The notes under the pieces: generated by a model | Seen by the model: the letters and a program-made list of their open reading frames with translations, nothing else | Databases searched by the model: none | Told to the model about the DNA's origin: nothing | Position numbers and translations under genes: made by a program | Source: Gambelia wislizenii | Lineage: Eukaryota; Chordata; Lepidosauria; Squamata; Crotaphytidae | Reading direction: 5' to 3' | Length of the DNA: 64,000 bases | Assembly: GCA_030847615.1 (NCBI GenBank) | Contig: JAUMIR010000005.1 | Span: 246,488,645-246,552,644, forward strand | Shown here: piece by piece, positions 9,301-18,672 of the stretch | Numbering within the stretch: position 1 is the first letter of the stretch | Layout: the number at the start of each line of letters is the position of its first letter

Positions 9301-11332
9301 GGGGGGGTCTCCTGAGGCCCCGTGAAGGCCTAGGAAGGGACTGGGGAGTCCGGAGAAAGCGACTATGGGGCCTCCGGAGGCGCCATGGTCGCTTTGGCGG
9401 GGGAGGGTGAGGGCAATCATTATTCGTGGATTTTTCACATTCGCGGGGGTCTGGGGAACCTAACCCCCGCAAATATGAAGGGACAATTATACAGAGACAG
9501 TGAGTGGTATCATCTAGTTATACTGGTACAGTACAGTCATGGGTTATGCAGTTCGTGTTTCACATACACATGGACTACACAACATTTTCCCATGCAGATA
9601 AGAATTCACTCCTCACACTTCCTCTCCCACGGCTGTCTCTCAGACTAAATCTAGATAGGCTAGCCAGCTGCGTTTAGCCAGCTCATTGCTGGCCCCTACA
9701 GGCTGTAGCACATTATACCATGCCAACTCTTTACAGTATACATTTCCAGTGATTGCCTGTCCCATCACTGTGACACTAAATGACCTTGAAAAATTGCTCC
9801 TGTGTTCACTACAGCATAGAGTATGTACATACCTGGTTTTTGTACTCTTGCTTTTTATATATTGAGTGGGTTTTTAAAAAGAAAATCTTAATTTTCTAGG
9901 TCTCCTGCCTGCATCACAGACACCTCCAGCCTTGAAGCCGTGTAAGGTTTGGATTGTGTATTCTGCTGATCACAAGCTCTACGTAGATGTTGTGATGAAG
10001 TTTGCTCAGTTCATGATCACAGTCTGTGGTACTGAAGTAGTTCTAGACCTGTTGAATGAACGTCAGATATCTGAGATGGGACCTGTACGCTGGCTTACTC
10101 GTCAAAAACAGGAAATGGAAGCACTCTCTTCAAAGATAATTATCTTGTGTTCCCGGGGCACTCGAGCTAAGTGGCAGGCTATGCTTGGTCATGATGAAAT
10201 AGCTGTGTCTCTCAGGCAAGATAATCTGCTTCCAGTAGGAGATATGTTCACTCCAGCGTTGAATCTGATCCTGCCAGACTTTAAGCAGCCAGCTTGCTTT
10301 GGCATGTACCTAGTCTGTTACTTTGAGGGCATAAGCAATGAGAAAGATATTCCAGACCCATTCAATGTCACCTCCAAGTACCAACTGATGGACAAGTTTG
10401 AGGAAATATACTTCCTGATTCAGGATCTAGAAAAATTTGAGCCAGGGCGGATCCATCATATTCCAGAGATCTCACCTGACAAGTACACTGAGAGCCCCAG
10501 TGGTAGACAACTGAAAGAGGCATTGCAGACATTCCAGAAATGGCAGATTGAGCACCCTGATTGGTTTAAAAAAGAGAACACCTTCTCTGAGTCTGAGGAT
10601 GATCTGCCATCCCTTAATGGGGAGCTCTCTGAGGGATTAATACCGGGAGGAATTGTGAAACATCAGCTGATTCCACAGGAACCTATTCACAATAGCTGTT
10701 GTTTGGTCAACCTCTTGGCCACTGAAAATGAGTTGGGAGTTCATAAATTGCTACCCCAGAGTCTTTCGGAGGATGATCAAGTATTCCAGACCCTGGTAGT
10801 TCCTTCTGATGATACTTGTCAGGTTCAGATGGTAGTGCCATTTGACCTTGCAGAAGAGGGAGAGATACTTAGCCATCAACTGTTGACCAACGAAGACAGG
10901 CTGGAAAGAATACCTATAATAGAAGCTAGCCTTCCAAGGAGGAACAGTGCCATTCTTCAAGATGATGTACCCTCAGGTCCCCAACCCTTGTCAGTTGATA
11001 TGAGGCAGCAGCTGGGGGGATTAATGTACTCACTCTATCAGCAAAGCATTGCCCCTTGTGATCCACCTCTCTGCCAAGATGATATTAATGAACAACGTGT
11101 TCTGGTTTTTGATGCTTGCAAAGATCAAAGACAATCAGTGCAGTCAGACCAGGGTTACATCTCCAGGTGTTCCCCTTTGCCTTCTGATGACCCTGTGGAG
11201 GAAGAGGAAGAAGAAGGCCAAGAACAGGAAGGATATGAGTATAATGGGTCCCTCTCCAAAGATGTACTGGAGAGTCTAAAAAGTCTTCAGCAACAGCTGC
11301 TTTTCCAGGATATTCAGCACAACGTCAGCTAG
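332..11332 (+). CDS. IL17RA: Interleukin-17 receptor A, 3' part of gene (7 exons)
   Basis: IL17RA is the shared chain of IL-17 family receptors, a type I plasma-membrane protein that signals through its cytoplasmic SEFIR domain to ACT1/TRAF3IP2. The window holds seven exons: 332-379, 455-612, 2630-2707, 5586-5688, 7063-7164, 7902-7943 and 9900-11332. Together they give about 653 residues ending at TAG (11330-11332). All junctions are GT-AG and keep one reading frame. The pieces line up in order with human IL17RA: the end of the second fibronectin-type domain, the Cys-rich juxtamembrane part, one transmembrane helix, a short linker, then SEFIR and a long tail. The tail keeps the motif RQSVQSDQGYISR, an acidic Glu run and a Leu-rich C-terminus. 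The 5' exons (signal peptide and first domain) lie upstream of the window. The entry spans introns. Confidence 0.96.
455..612 (+). CDS. IL17RA: IL17RA exon (second fibronectin-type domain)
   Basis: A 158-bp exon, acceptor AG 453-454 and donor GT 613-614. It completes a split Gly codon and reads GSLWEPSIDV, matching human GSLWDPNITV. It carries 52 further codons and ends in phase 0. It encodes beta strands of the membrane-proximal fibronectin-type domain. Confidence 0.92.
1411..1640 (+). repeat. tRNA-derived SINE (Sauria type)
   Basis: The 5' part has RNA polymerase III A-box-like (GGTATAGTGGTTTAAGTG) and B-box-like (GGTTCGAATTC) motifs. The 3' tail, with TTGGATCGCCATATAGTCAG and GGCACACAACCACA, matches the Sauria SINE tail shared with BovB LINEs. 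Confidence 0.75.
1735..2445 (-). mobile_element. Degenerate L2-like LINE, ORF2 C-terminal fragment
   Basis: Read on the minus strand with many stops and shifts, this stretch still shows the late reverse-transcriptase signatures of L2/CR1-like LINEs. These are an RLDYSNAFYL-like block and, further on, a block ending LATSLMSFRKLFKTFLFHQAF-like. It is an old copy in the IL17RA intron between the exons at 612 and 2630. Confidence 0.6.
2630..2707 (+). CDS. IL17RA: IL17RA exon (ectodomain, N-glycosylation site)
   Basis: A 78-bp exon of 26 codons, phase 0 at both ends. The acceptor is TTTATGCAG ending at 2629 and the donor GT is at 2708-2709. It contains the sequon Asn-Val-Thr and a Cys-Cys pair followed by Tyr-Gln-Val-Gln. 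Human has Asn-Val-Thr, then Cys-Cys and His-Gln-Val-Gln at the same place. Confidence 0.92.
2792..3413. mobile_element. Non-autonomous DNA transposon, family A (copy 1)
   Basis: The ends are inverted: GGGCTGTCTAGATGGTG on the left and CATCTAGACAGGCCCC on the right. No coding capacity is visible. Internal and terminal similarity to 6406-6979 and 57654-58241 shows a repeat family. Target-site duplications are ambiguous because of G/C runs, so the superfamily is not assigned. Confidence 0.6.
4110..4951. repeat. Minisatellite array 1, about 64-bp unit, about 13 copies
   Basis: The start of AGGCCTTCGCGG recurs at 4110, 4173, 4237, 4301 and 4365 and so on to 4889, a period of 63-64 bp with a few 4-bp CCCT gains. 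Each unit holds a near-perfect 16-bp inverted repeat, GGCCTTCGCGGGGCCT against AGGCCCCGCGGAGGCC, around a 4-base loop, then a pyrimidine-rich CCCTCC spacer. Confidence 0.92.
4952..5393. repeat. Minisatellite array 2, 63-bp unit, about 7 copies
   Basis: Unit starts fall at 4952, 5004, 5067, 5130, 5193, 5256, 5319 and 5382; the period is 63 bp after a first short 52-bp unit. The unit shares GGCCTTCGCGGGGCCT with array 1, but the centre becomes CCGGAGGGCCTCCGGGGG and the right arm CCCGCGAAGGCC. This gives a 12-bp perfect stem. A period of 63 bp (21 codons) keeps frames open on both strands, which explains long meaningless ORFs. Confidence 0.92.
5586..5688 (+). CDS. IL17RA: IL17RA exon (Cys-rich juxtamembrane region)
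   Basis: A 103-bp exon with acceptor AG at 5584-5585. It begins IQPSFATC and has a spaced set of cysteines, as in human IQPFFSSC. Two donors are possible, GTACCA at 5682 and GTATGG at 5689. The second is chosen because it leaves phase 1, which the next exon needs to read Asp-Tyr, and because it adds Val-Pro to match the human Ile-Pro-Asp-Tyr. The exon starts only 80 bp after the end of the GC-rich repeat element at 4015-5505. Confidence 0.9.
6406..6979. mobile_element. Non-autonomous DNA transposon, family A (copy 2)
   Basis: Same family as 2792-3413 and 57654-58241. The left end has GCTTGTCTATACGAG and the right end TTCACCATTTGGACAACCCC. The middle shares GTGAAAATC, AACATGG and AGCAAGCCCC blocks with the copy near 58 kb. 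It ends about 80 bp before the IL17RA transmembrane exon. An (AT)n run lies at 6580-6598. Confidence 0.6.
7063..7164 (+). CDS. IL17RA: IL17RA transmembrane exon
   Basis: A 102-bp exon, acceptor AG 7061-7062 and donor GT 7165-7166, phase 1 at both ends. It encodes Asp-Tyr followed by a run of about 25 hydrophobic residues containing ILLVGS, then basic Ala-Arg-Arg-His-Lys as a stop-transfer signal. Human IL17RA has the same ILLVGS core in its single transmembrane helix. Confidence 0.93.
7902..7943 (+). CDS. IL17RA: IL17RA short cytoplasmic linker exon
   Basis: A 42-bp exon, acceptor CTCTTAG ending at 7901 and donor GTAAGA at 7944. Phase 1 at both ends fits the flanking exons. The 13 full codons are polar (Asn, Asp, Glu, Ser) and show little conservation, as expected between the membrane helix and the SEFIR domain. 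Confidence 0.8.
9072..9489 (-). mobile_element. Tigger-like MITE with short GC-rich core (reverse orientation)
   Basis: Flanked by TA (9070-9071 and 9490-9491). The left end, CAGTTGCCCCTCCACATTTG, then a segment with GGTTTTGGATATTCGCAG, is the reverse complement of the right end of the element at 4015-5505, so this is a second copy in the opposite orientation. It has only two or three degenerate GGGGCCT...AGGCCCC units. It sits in the IL17RA intron before the last exon. Confidence 0.85.
9900..11332 (+). CDS. IL17RA: IL17RA terminal coding exon: SEFIR domain and C-terminal tail
   Basis: A 1433-bp exon with acceptor TTTTCTAG ending at 9899; the first two bases complete a Gly codon and 476 residues follow. 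The SEFIR domain begins near KVWIVYSADH and runs through CGTEVVLDLL, WLTRQKQEM and the strongly conserved CSRGTRAKWQA, then LPDFKQPACFG. The tail has a Ser/Asp/Glu-rich region, the conserved RQSVQSDQGYISR motif, an acidic run and a C-terminal Leu/Gln-rich helix. The tail after this helix is shorter than in human. Stop is TAG at 11330-11332. Confidence 0.97.
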
Positions 11333-11864
11333 GATCTCTTTGGAAAGGAGAGAGATGCTCTGGATCTTTATTCAGAGCCTGTCTGTGGTTTGCCAAAAAA
11401 AAAAAAAGGAAGTGTCTGTTATTTGGAATGCAAACACTTCAGGCCACCATGTGTTTCCATGCATCATGTGCTTCTGTGAAGTCTAATGGGTAGAAGAACT
11501 GATGACAACTCTTGTTTTGTAGCCAGGCTAAGCTATCTACTCACACATTCAGCTTAAAGTGTCTGTTGGAACATTCTTACCCTGTTATCCTCTAAACAGA
11601 CAAAGATGTAAGAACCGTGAATAATGTTGAAGATGCAACATTAAGCTACCTCTCAGTAGCATGGAAACAGCTTCATAGGAGCAGACAAATTGTCAAGCTA
11701 TCCTAGGGTCCTCCACAAGTGGCCAGTACCATATATTATTCCTCAGAGTTGTGGTGCTCTGCAAGTCATCAGCTGCTGGTTTGTGACAAGTTTCTAGGAA
11801 AGAAAGAAACAGTTGTAGCCAGTGGGTACAAATGTGATACTGGTCCCTGAATACTAGAAAAATA
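11333..11864 (+). other. IL17RA 3' untranslated sequence (extent unknown)
   Basis: Sequence after the stop codon holds an A-run at 11395-11407. I see no AATAAA between the stop and the DIRS fragment that begins at 11865. The nearest AATAAA on this strand is near 12655, beyond two inserted repeats, so the transcript end is not defined. Confidence 0.4.
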
Positions 11865-12351
11865 CAGATCTTCGTGGTCTCTGTGAATCACACAGTTGGG
11901 TTATTCCTGCACCTGCACAAAGCATACGGAACCTTCTGGTATCGCTAGGCAGAATGTGCATTGATACATTTTTGACAGTAACTCTGTCCACACCAACGGT
12001 CCTTTAAAAGGTGCTCCCGCCGAATTCCCCTCAGTTCCTTTTTTTCTGTTGCATTAGCAGCTTGAAGGAACCTTCGCTCACTAGTTGTATTCACTTTCGC
12101 TTTTGGTTTTGACTCAGACTGGATTTTTTGACAACGATTCTCTCTCTCTCTCATCTTGATTGTGGTTCTATTGGATTTTTGGCTTGACTGGTTTTCTGAC
12201 GACAATTTTCGCACTCCTCCTTGGCTTAGTTCTGATCTCTGATTTCGACCTGGACTGCTTTTGACTTTGATTTGACCTTCTCTTTGTATTACCATGGCCA
12301 CTAAACCTGGCTTTAAACGTTGTGTCATTTGCCAGGCACAGTTACCCAGCT
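11865..12351 (+). mobile_element. Truncated DIRS retrotransposon, 5' end
   Basis: About 490 bp closely match the left end of the element at 18252. The match begins with CAGATCTTCGTGGTCTCTG, runs through the terminal repeat and leader, and ends in the start of gag (GGCTTTAAACG, then a CxxC codon pair). Here the gag start codon is an intact ATG at 12294-12296. The fragment stops at a junction with the Tigger-like MITE. Confidence 0.85.
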
Positions 12352-12570
12352 CATATTCTCTGGGGTTTGGTTCCAGGACCCCCTGTGGATACCAACATTC
12401 GTGAATACTCAAGTTCCCATTATATGAAATAACATAGCAAAATGGTGTCCCTTATATAAGATGGCAAAATCAAATTTTGCTTTTTGGATTATTATTTTTT
12501 AAAGAAAATTTTCAAGCTGTAAATACTTAAATCCGTGGATACCAAATCCATGGATATGGAGGGACAACTG
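12352..12570 (+). mobile_element. Tigger-like MITE, 5'-truncated
   Basis: The copy resembles 26604-26975, with GGTTCCAGGACCCCC, then AAATGGTGTCCCTTATATAA and a right end GGAGGGACAACTG followed by TA. The left terminal repeat is missing at the junction with the DIRS fragment. Confidence 0.75.
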
Positions 12571-12954
12571 TAAATGCAAATCCCCTACATCAGATAGTGT
12601 GAGAAGTGCTATTATAGGAGACACAGGGTGATATTGGCATGATCCATTGTTCACAATAAATAACTGATTATGATAACTCAGGTACAATGTTTCCATCTTG
12701 ATGATTTTATAAGAACCATCCTGTTTTTTTAAAAAAAATGTCCCTCAAAGTCCAACGTTCTGTTTTCCAGTAGCCAACCAGATGCTTCCAGCAAAGTTTC
12801 CCCCATCTGTTGGTCTCCATTGACTGCCTGTCAATGGAGAGGTTGTAGCTGTTACGATGATTGCTAATAGTTACTGGATCTGTCCTCTTTGGACCTATTA
12901 ATCCCCTTTTAAAAGCTTCTAACTCAGCAAATTCTGTCAATGTAGTTATGCATT

Positions 12955-13615
12955 ATGTGAAAAATTACTGTACTTTCTATTCTCTGTCCTGAATCTGCCT
13001 CTGATCAATTTTACTGGATGATCTGGAGTTGTTCTATAATGAGAGAGGAAGAAAAACCTCTCTGTGCACTTCATGTATTGTTTTATAAATCTTTATCGTA
13101 TTCCTTCTTAGTCCTCTTTTTTTTTTCCCCTGAACTAAAAATCCTAGAACACTTCAGCCTTTTTTTCAGTCTTGGTCATTTAAGTTGCTTTTTTAGCACC
13201 TTTCCAGCTTTGTGAGCTGAAGTGACCACAGCTAAGCACAGTATTGCCAGTCAGTTGACCATGTTTTTATATAAAAGTGTTACATGTAATTATGAGTTGT
13301 ATTGTTAGTCCCTTATTTTCAATCCCTTTCTTAATAATTTTAACACAGAATATAATTTTTTCACTGTCAGTGTGTATTGAGGTGATGCTTACATGAATGT
13401 GTAACTTCACACTTGCTTACACTGAACATCATTTGCCTTTTTGGTATCTGTTCAGCAGTTCAAGAGGAGCAATTTTGGAGCTTTTCACAATCCAGTTAGG
13501 ATTTTGTCATTGCATATAATTTGGTGCCATCTGCAAATTTGGCCATCTCGCTGTTGATCTTCCTCCCCAGACCTTTTACACATGGTTAAGGCAAACAATC
13601 TACATCAAGGCTGAT
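12955..13615 (-). mobile_element. Degenerate CR1/L3-like LINE fragment
   Basis: On the minus strand near 13540-13500 a broken reading frame shows a MAKFADGTKL-like block. This corresponds to the FADDTKL catalytic region of CR1/L3 reverse transcriptases. The rest is too decayed to assign. Confidence 0.45.
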
Positions 13616-13727
13616 ACATTTTTCTCCTCTTCAGCAAGGACTGAGTTATTTTAATACTGGCGTCCATAAGAGTAAGATGGTTCTGCTTTAAGTAATTGCT
13701 CTACTCAGTTACAGATCCTGTAGTAAT

Positions 13728-13975
13728 CATAGAATCCTAGAGTTGGAAACAGCTTTAGGGGTCATTGAGTCCATCCTCTTGCTCATTGTAGGATCTCCAT
13801 CTAGAACATTACCAGCAGTAGCTGTCTAGCCTCTTTTTGAAGACATCCAGATAAGACCCCACCACCTCTCTAGGCAATTGGTTCCATTGCCAAATCACTC
13901 TTACTGTCAAGACATGCCTTCTAATGTTCAATCAAAATTTATTCTCCTATAACTTCAAACCATTAGACCTGGTCC
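13728..13975 (-). mobile_element. CR1 LINE 3'-end fragment
   Basis: Begins with the reverse complement of a CR1 end (ATCATAGAATCCTAGAGTTG) and continues with the usual phrases CAGCCTCTTTTTGAAGACAT-like and CCACCACCTCTCTAGGCAA. It is a short, diverged, 5'-truncated copy. Confidence 0.65.
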
Positions 13976-14837
13976 AATTTCCTTTCATAACACAAACAGT
14001 CCCAGTATGATTCCCTAGATATAGGGGATTTTTAGTAAATTGTAAATGACTTTGCAGCTTCAAAACTCAAGTCATAATTGAGGAAAATTCAAAAGTTACT
14101 GGAACAATCTTTGAAATGCACCTAGTTTGATAATGGAGATAATTTCCTTTCTTCATATAATACCAGGTGGGGGGGTGGACTCAGAGAATCTGACTTAGAA
14201 GGGAATATTAAAGGTTCTGAAGCAGAGAAGAGATATGTGTTTGAAGTTAGATATGGGAAATTGTAGCTAGTGTGCTAATCCCTTGGTTTCTGCTTCCATA
14301 CATAACAATATGCCTTTGAATTCACCACAGGAGTGATGTTTCTAGCAGCATTTCCATGGTAAAAGTAATGTATCTGCTGCCTGTGAAACACAGGAAGAGG
14401 TTCTTTAATATATCCCTCTGCACAGTTCAAATGCTCTGAAGTTTTCCCTGTTATCCATCACAACTGCTGACTTACTGTACTAGCTAAGGTCCTGTCAAAT
14501 GAAGCAAAGGTTTGAAGCATATAAGGAAACAGTGCACATTTTGGAGAAAAGGGTCAAAGATCTTTTTGCCAGCACAAGAATTATTCAATGGGTACAACTA
14601 ATGTTGTTGATCTTTTAGTTGTTTCAGTTTGAAATATGGCTTTATTTAATGTAGCTGTAGGTCAGCTAAACGTTCAAAATGTTGCTGATATGAACATATG
14701 TTGTCCAGAAGTAAGGAGGTTATTAAGCCCAGCAAATACAGAAAAACAAGCCATACTCCACATTGGTGAAGTTCATACCTGGACACATTTTGTAGATCAA
14801 AGCAGGTTCTTCAAAGCTACATACTCGTGAGCAGACA

Positions 14838-14962
14838 GAGGTGGGCAACTTGTGACCCTCCAGATGATGTTGCAAAGCCTTAGCCAGTACAGCCAGTCAT
14901 GAGAGATAATGGGAATTGCATTCCAACATCCAGAAGACTGCAGGTTTCCCCCCTCTGTTCTT
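14838..14962. mobile_element. Palindromic MITE, family B
   Basis: The left half, GAGGTGGGCAACTTGTGACCC, is mirrored by the right half, ACATCCAGAAGACTGCAGG then TTTCCCCCCTC. It belongs to a common reptile repeat whose consensus reads like GGGCAACTTGTGGCCCTCCA. Other pieces lie near 24860, 40405, 41393, 47148 and 55236. Confidence 0.5.
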
Positions 14963-14965
14963 GAG

Positions 14966-15785
14966 TAACTATCATGCCCTGTGAATCTGATGAGGGTATG
15001 GAATCAGGAGGAGGAGGAGGACATGACAGGGAATGGCCCTATGGACCCTGGCACAGGTTTATCTACACTTGTGCCAGCAGCGAGCCTTGTCAACCTGGAG
15101 GCTCAAGCAGAAGAAGAACCTGGTCCCTAGTGGGTTGGCACCAGTCCCAGGGGAGCCCTGCCAATTGAGATGAGGAAGAGGAGACGGACTTACCTCCACC
15201 ATCATTCAGCCAGCAGCGATCCCAAAAGGAAGCTCGAAGAAAATCGCTGAGGCTTTATCGGTAACACCTGCCTGTCAAGGAGCACCTGACAAAGCTTTGA
15301 TTGCTATATATGCACTTTGGGGAGCTATGGAGGCTTTGTCAGAGATAAATGATCTTCCTGGCAAAAGCTACCTGTTGGTGATATTCAACTCTATGTTCCT
15401 GCTATCTTGACTCCTGCTTAGACCTCAGACCAGCCTTGACTATGCTGTTGCCTGACCTTGTGGACCCATGGGCCTACTTCTGGACTGCTGCCTTCTCTAA
15501 GCTTTGACCTTTGGACTGTATGCTGGACTCTCCTCTGTGTAACTTCCTGCTTGTTTTGCTGCTGCTCAAGAAACTGAACCTTGCTTGTTCCAAACCTTTT
15601 CTGGCTCTACTTAATTGACTTTGCTATCACTGAGAGTTGGTCGCTTTCCTGGTCTTTTTTGAGTTTTATCTTGGTCAGACTCCTAAAACTGTATTAATTG
15701 CCGGCAACTGGCTGCCTTTGTGAACAGTAACCCTGCATAGTGACAAAGTAAACTGTTTTATAAGAAAAATAAAGGTTGCTAAAAT
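14966..15785 (+). mobile_element. Possible solo LTR of a retrotransposon
   Basis: A non-coding stretch rich in the TTGACT/GGACTG/CTGACC phrases seen in reptile retroelement LTRs, with AATAAA near 15766 followed by a T/A-rich end. No second LTR, primer-binding site or target duplication was found, so the call is tentative. Confidence 0.3.
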
Positions 15786-15806
15786 ATCTGTGTACATTGA
15801 TAAGTA

Positions 15807-16043
15807 GAGCCAGCATGGTGTAGTGGTTTGAGCATTGGACTATGACTCTGAAGACCAGGGTTCAAATCCCTGCTTGGCCAGGGAAACCCACTGGATTACC
15901 TTGGGCAAATCACATGCTTCCAACCTCAGAGGAGGAAGGCAAAGGCAACCCCCCTCTGAACAGATCCTGCCAAGTAAAACCCACAATAGGTTTGCTTTAG
16001 GGTCACCATAATTAGAAAATGTCTTGAAGCCACAAAGAACAAC
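15807..16043 (+). repeat. tRNA-derived SINE (Sauria type)
   Basis: A-box-like GGTGTAGTGGTTTGAGC and B-box-like GGGTTCAAATCCC are 35-40 bp apart. The body has CACTGGATTACCTTGGGCAA, and the tail has GGGTCACCATAATTAG then CTTGAAGCCAC. A second, tail-only copy lies at 16190-16255 (CACCATAAGTTGGAAA, GGCACACAACAA). Confidence 0.75.
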
Positions 16044-16259
16044 GTTGATAACTGATTCAGACTGAACCAGCTAAGCAACAGCTCCTGTGGTGAGAAGTAA
16101 TCCCCAGACATTTCTGTTAGATTCCCCTGCACCATCAGGTCTGTTAATTTGGTAATTGTGCCAGCCTATTAAAACCCCGTGGAAAATTCTGCCGTGTCAC
16201 CATAAGTTGGAAACAGTTTGATGGCACACAACAATTAAAAGCAACAACAGCAGAGAAGA

Positions 16260-17290
16260 TGGCTCTTCCAATGAATTATTTTGGGGCCCATTTTGGAGCC
16301 AACTCAGCCGTGTCTTCAGGGTGCATAATCAAATTGCAGTGGGGTTATTTTTATTTTTGTCTCTACCTTACTAGAATTATTAAATTATTTAAAATGGTAG
16401 TATTTAATTTAATTATGCACATAATCATGTATCATATGTTGTTAACATTTCTATAGCTCTTACAACTTGAACTCTCATCAGGTGGACATGGAACCATACA
16501 AAAATATGTTCACCCACCTACAGTCTGATGTGACATCACTAATTCTGCCGCCTCAGCCATTTTTGGTCTCATTCTGCTAGACGTGCTTATCAATACTAAA
16601 TATTTAAACAAAACCACATTTTAGGCTAGGGATTTTGTTTTACACTTGTATATGAGATTTTCCTGCTGGGAAATACTCAAGATTTGAATTGGTTTAGAAA
16701 CAATTTGATTGCTATTAAAACCGTGGCCCCCATAAGAATTGTAACCAATTCTTACTAAAAGTTATGAGCAAATGAAGCTAAGACATTCTTGCTCAATTTT
16801 CATTTCATACAGTGAGCTTTCTACTAAGTCCCCTTTAACTTAGTTGTCTGTCTATAAACCCGAAATAAAGATGCTGAAGTCTTTACTTTGCATTACATGG
16901 ATGCTGCGTGTAAATACACTGTATGCAGTGCTATATAATACAGAACATTTCCTCCCAGATACGCAGAACATTTTACAGTTTCTTAGAATCTTTTCAACTG
17001 CCCTGTAATGCTGATCAATATTATTTTTGTATTATGTGTGGAGGAGAGCTTAATGATAGTTGTTGTGGTTTTTCCAAGATTACCACTGGTTCATTGGTGG
17101 TAATGTACATGACCAATAGTTACTGTAGTGGTTTGACTGTTCTGTCAGTTCAATATGAAAGTGTAATCTCAGGTACCAGATACAGAATATATACCCCTGA
17201 AAATGCTAGCTTTGATACATATTTATACTAAGCACCTTATATGGGAAATGTCCAAAGACCTGTCAGGGGGAGATAAGCCTTCCAGTAGCA
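16260..17290. other. Unassigned intergenic sequence
   Basis: AT-rich sequence with no convincing gene, repeat terminus or splice-linked reading frame. Confidence 0.4.
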
Positions 17291-17295
17291 TAGAA

Positions 17296-17628
17296 CAGTG
17301 GTCCAGGGACCCCTAGGGGGCCGCAATGTAGTCACAAGGGGTCCACGAAGGCTTGGCCCAGCTCCTCCCTGCAGTGGAGCAACCACATGGCAGGAGTCAA
17401 GGTAAAGGCTGGCTGGCTTGCCATTCAGTCCACTCCAGCAATAAACTTGCAGGAAGAAACAGGAGAAAAGTCTTCCCTCCAGTGCTTCTGAGGGAAGATT
17501 TAATGGACGGTGTAATTGTATTATTAGGTATTATTGATATTATTATTACTGTTTTAAATCTTGGGAGGCCACAGGAACAAAAGACATTTAAAGGGGATCC
17601 CTTGTAAAGAAAAGGTTAAGAGTCACTG
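17296..17628 (+). mobile_element. hAT-like MITE, family C
   Basis: Left end CAGTGGTCCAGGGACCCCTA and right end AAAGGTTAAGAGTCACTG, with internal GTAATTGTATTATTA and TTTTAAATCTTGGG blocks shared with copies at 42110, 58954, 60499 and 62449. The flanks GCATAGAA and ACATAGAC agree at 6 of 8 positions, as an aged 8-bp target duplication. Confidence 0.7.
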
Positions 17629-17679
17629 ACATAGACCATCCCCTTCTGCAGTTTCCCACAGTTCTAGCATACTGCCTAA

Positions 17680-17910
17680 GGGGTCTAAATACCCTAAAGG
17701 CACCAAACCCTGTCTGATCCTGGAAGCTAAGCAGGGTCAGCCCTGGTTAGTACTTGAATGTGAAACTTCCAACAAATACCAGGTGACATAGGCTATATTT
17801 CAGAGGAAGAGATTTGCAAAACCACCACCAAGATTCTTTGCCTTAGTAAACCCTATGAAATTTATGGGGTTTATAAGTCAACAGGCAACTTGAAGGCACA
17901 TCCACACAGC
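17680..17910 (+). repeat. 5S-rRNA-derived SINE
   Basis: The head resembles 5S rRNA: CTGATCCTGGAAGCTAAGCA, GGGTCAG, CTGGTTAGTACTTGAATG. The body has AACCACCACCAAGATTC and the tail TATAAGTCAACAGGCAACTT then GAAGGCAC. Not a functional 5S gene, because the internal promoter region is mutated and followed by SINE sequence. Confidence 0.8.
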
Positions 17911-18251
17911 ATACTGCCTTCAGAACCTCTTGCCCAAATAATCACACTCTCGGTGCATTTCTCCTTTTGTATTACAAGACAATAATTAAAGATCCATGAA
18001 AAGCTAAAGACATGTTTGTGCATTTATTCTGATTCCAGAAACTTGTTGCTGGATTTTAAACCTAGACTATAATTCAATAGTCACTTCTATTGAATTTTTT
18101 TCCTCCAATGGGAAAGAGTTAGCATATGCATAACTTGCTGATTAAAAGCAATGGTATTTAAAATAAGCTGAATAAATCTCTTAGAAGAGAATGGAATAAG
18201 AATGTGTTGGAAAATAAAGAGAAAAATCTTCAGACTACTAGTGGGAAAATT

Positions 18252-18421
18252 CAGATCTTCTTCGTGGTCTCTGTGAATCACACAGTTGGGTTATTCCTGC
18301 GCCTGCACAGTGCATTCGGAACCTTCTGGAATCGCTAGGCAGAATGTGCATTGATACATTTTTTGCAGTAGCTCCGCCCATCCTAACGGTCCCTTATAAA
18401 GGGCTTCCCGCCTAAATCCCC
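18252..18421 (+). repeat. DIRS left end with inverted terminal repeat
   Basis: Positions 18283-18421 pair with 24356-24494 in inverse orientation, for example TCCCTTATAAAGGGCTTCCC against the same block reversed at the right end. The outer 31 bp (18252-18282) have no partner at the right end but match the internal complementary region. Confidence 0.9.
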
Positions 18422-18672
18422 TCAGTTCCTTTTTTTCCGCCGCGCTAGCAGCTCTAAAGGAACCTTCGCGCTCTTTGACGACTTTCGCTTTTGGTTTTTG
18501 ATTCGGATTGGCTTTGGATAACGATTTCTCTCTGACTTATTGGCTATTGACGATTTTTGGTTTGACTCGGTACTTCTGACTACGATTTTGGCTTTCCCTC
18601 TGGACTTGGTAGCGGCTTCTGACTCACGGTTTGACTCAGCGTTCTCTTACCTACGGCTTTAGGATCCCCATT

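Noticed and set aside
17690..17795. 5S rRNA gene
   Set aside because: Only a diverged 5S-like head that continues into a SINE body and tail. Two more such copies are in the window.
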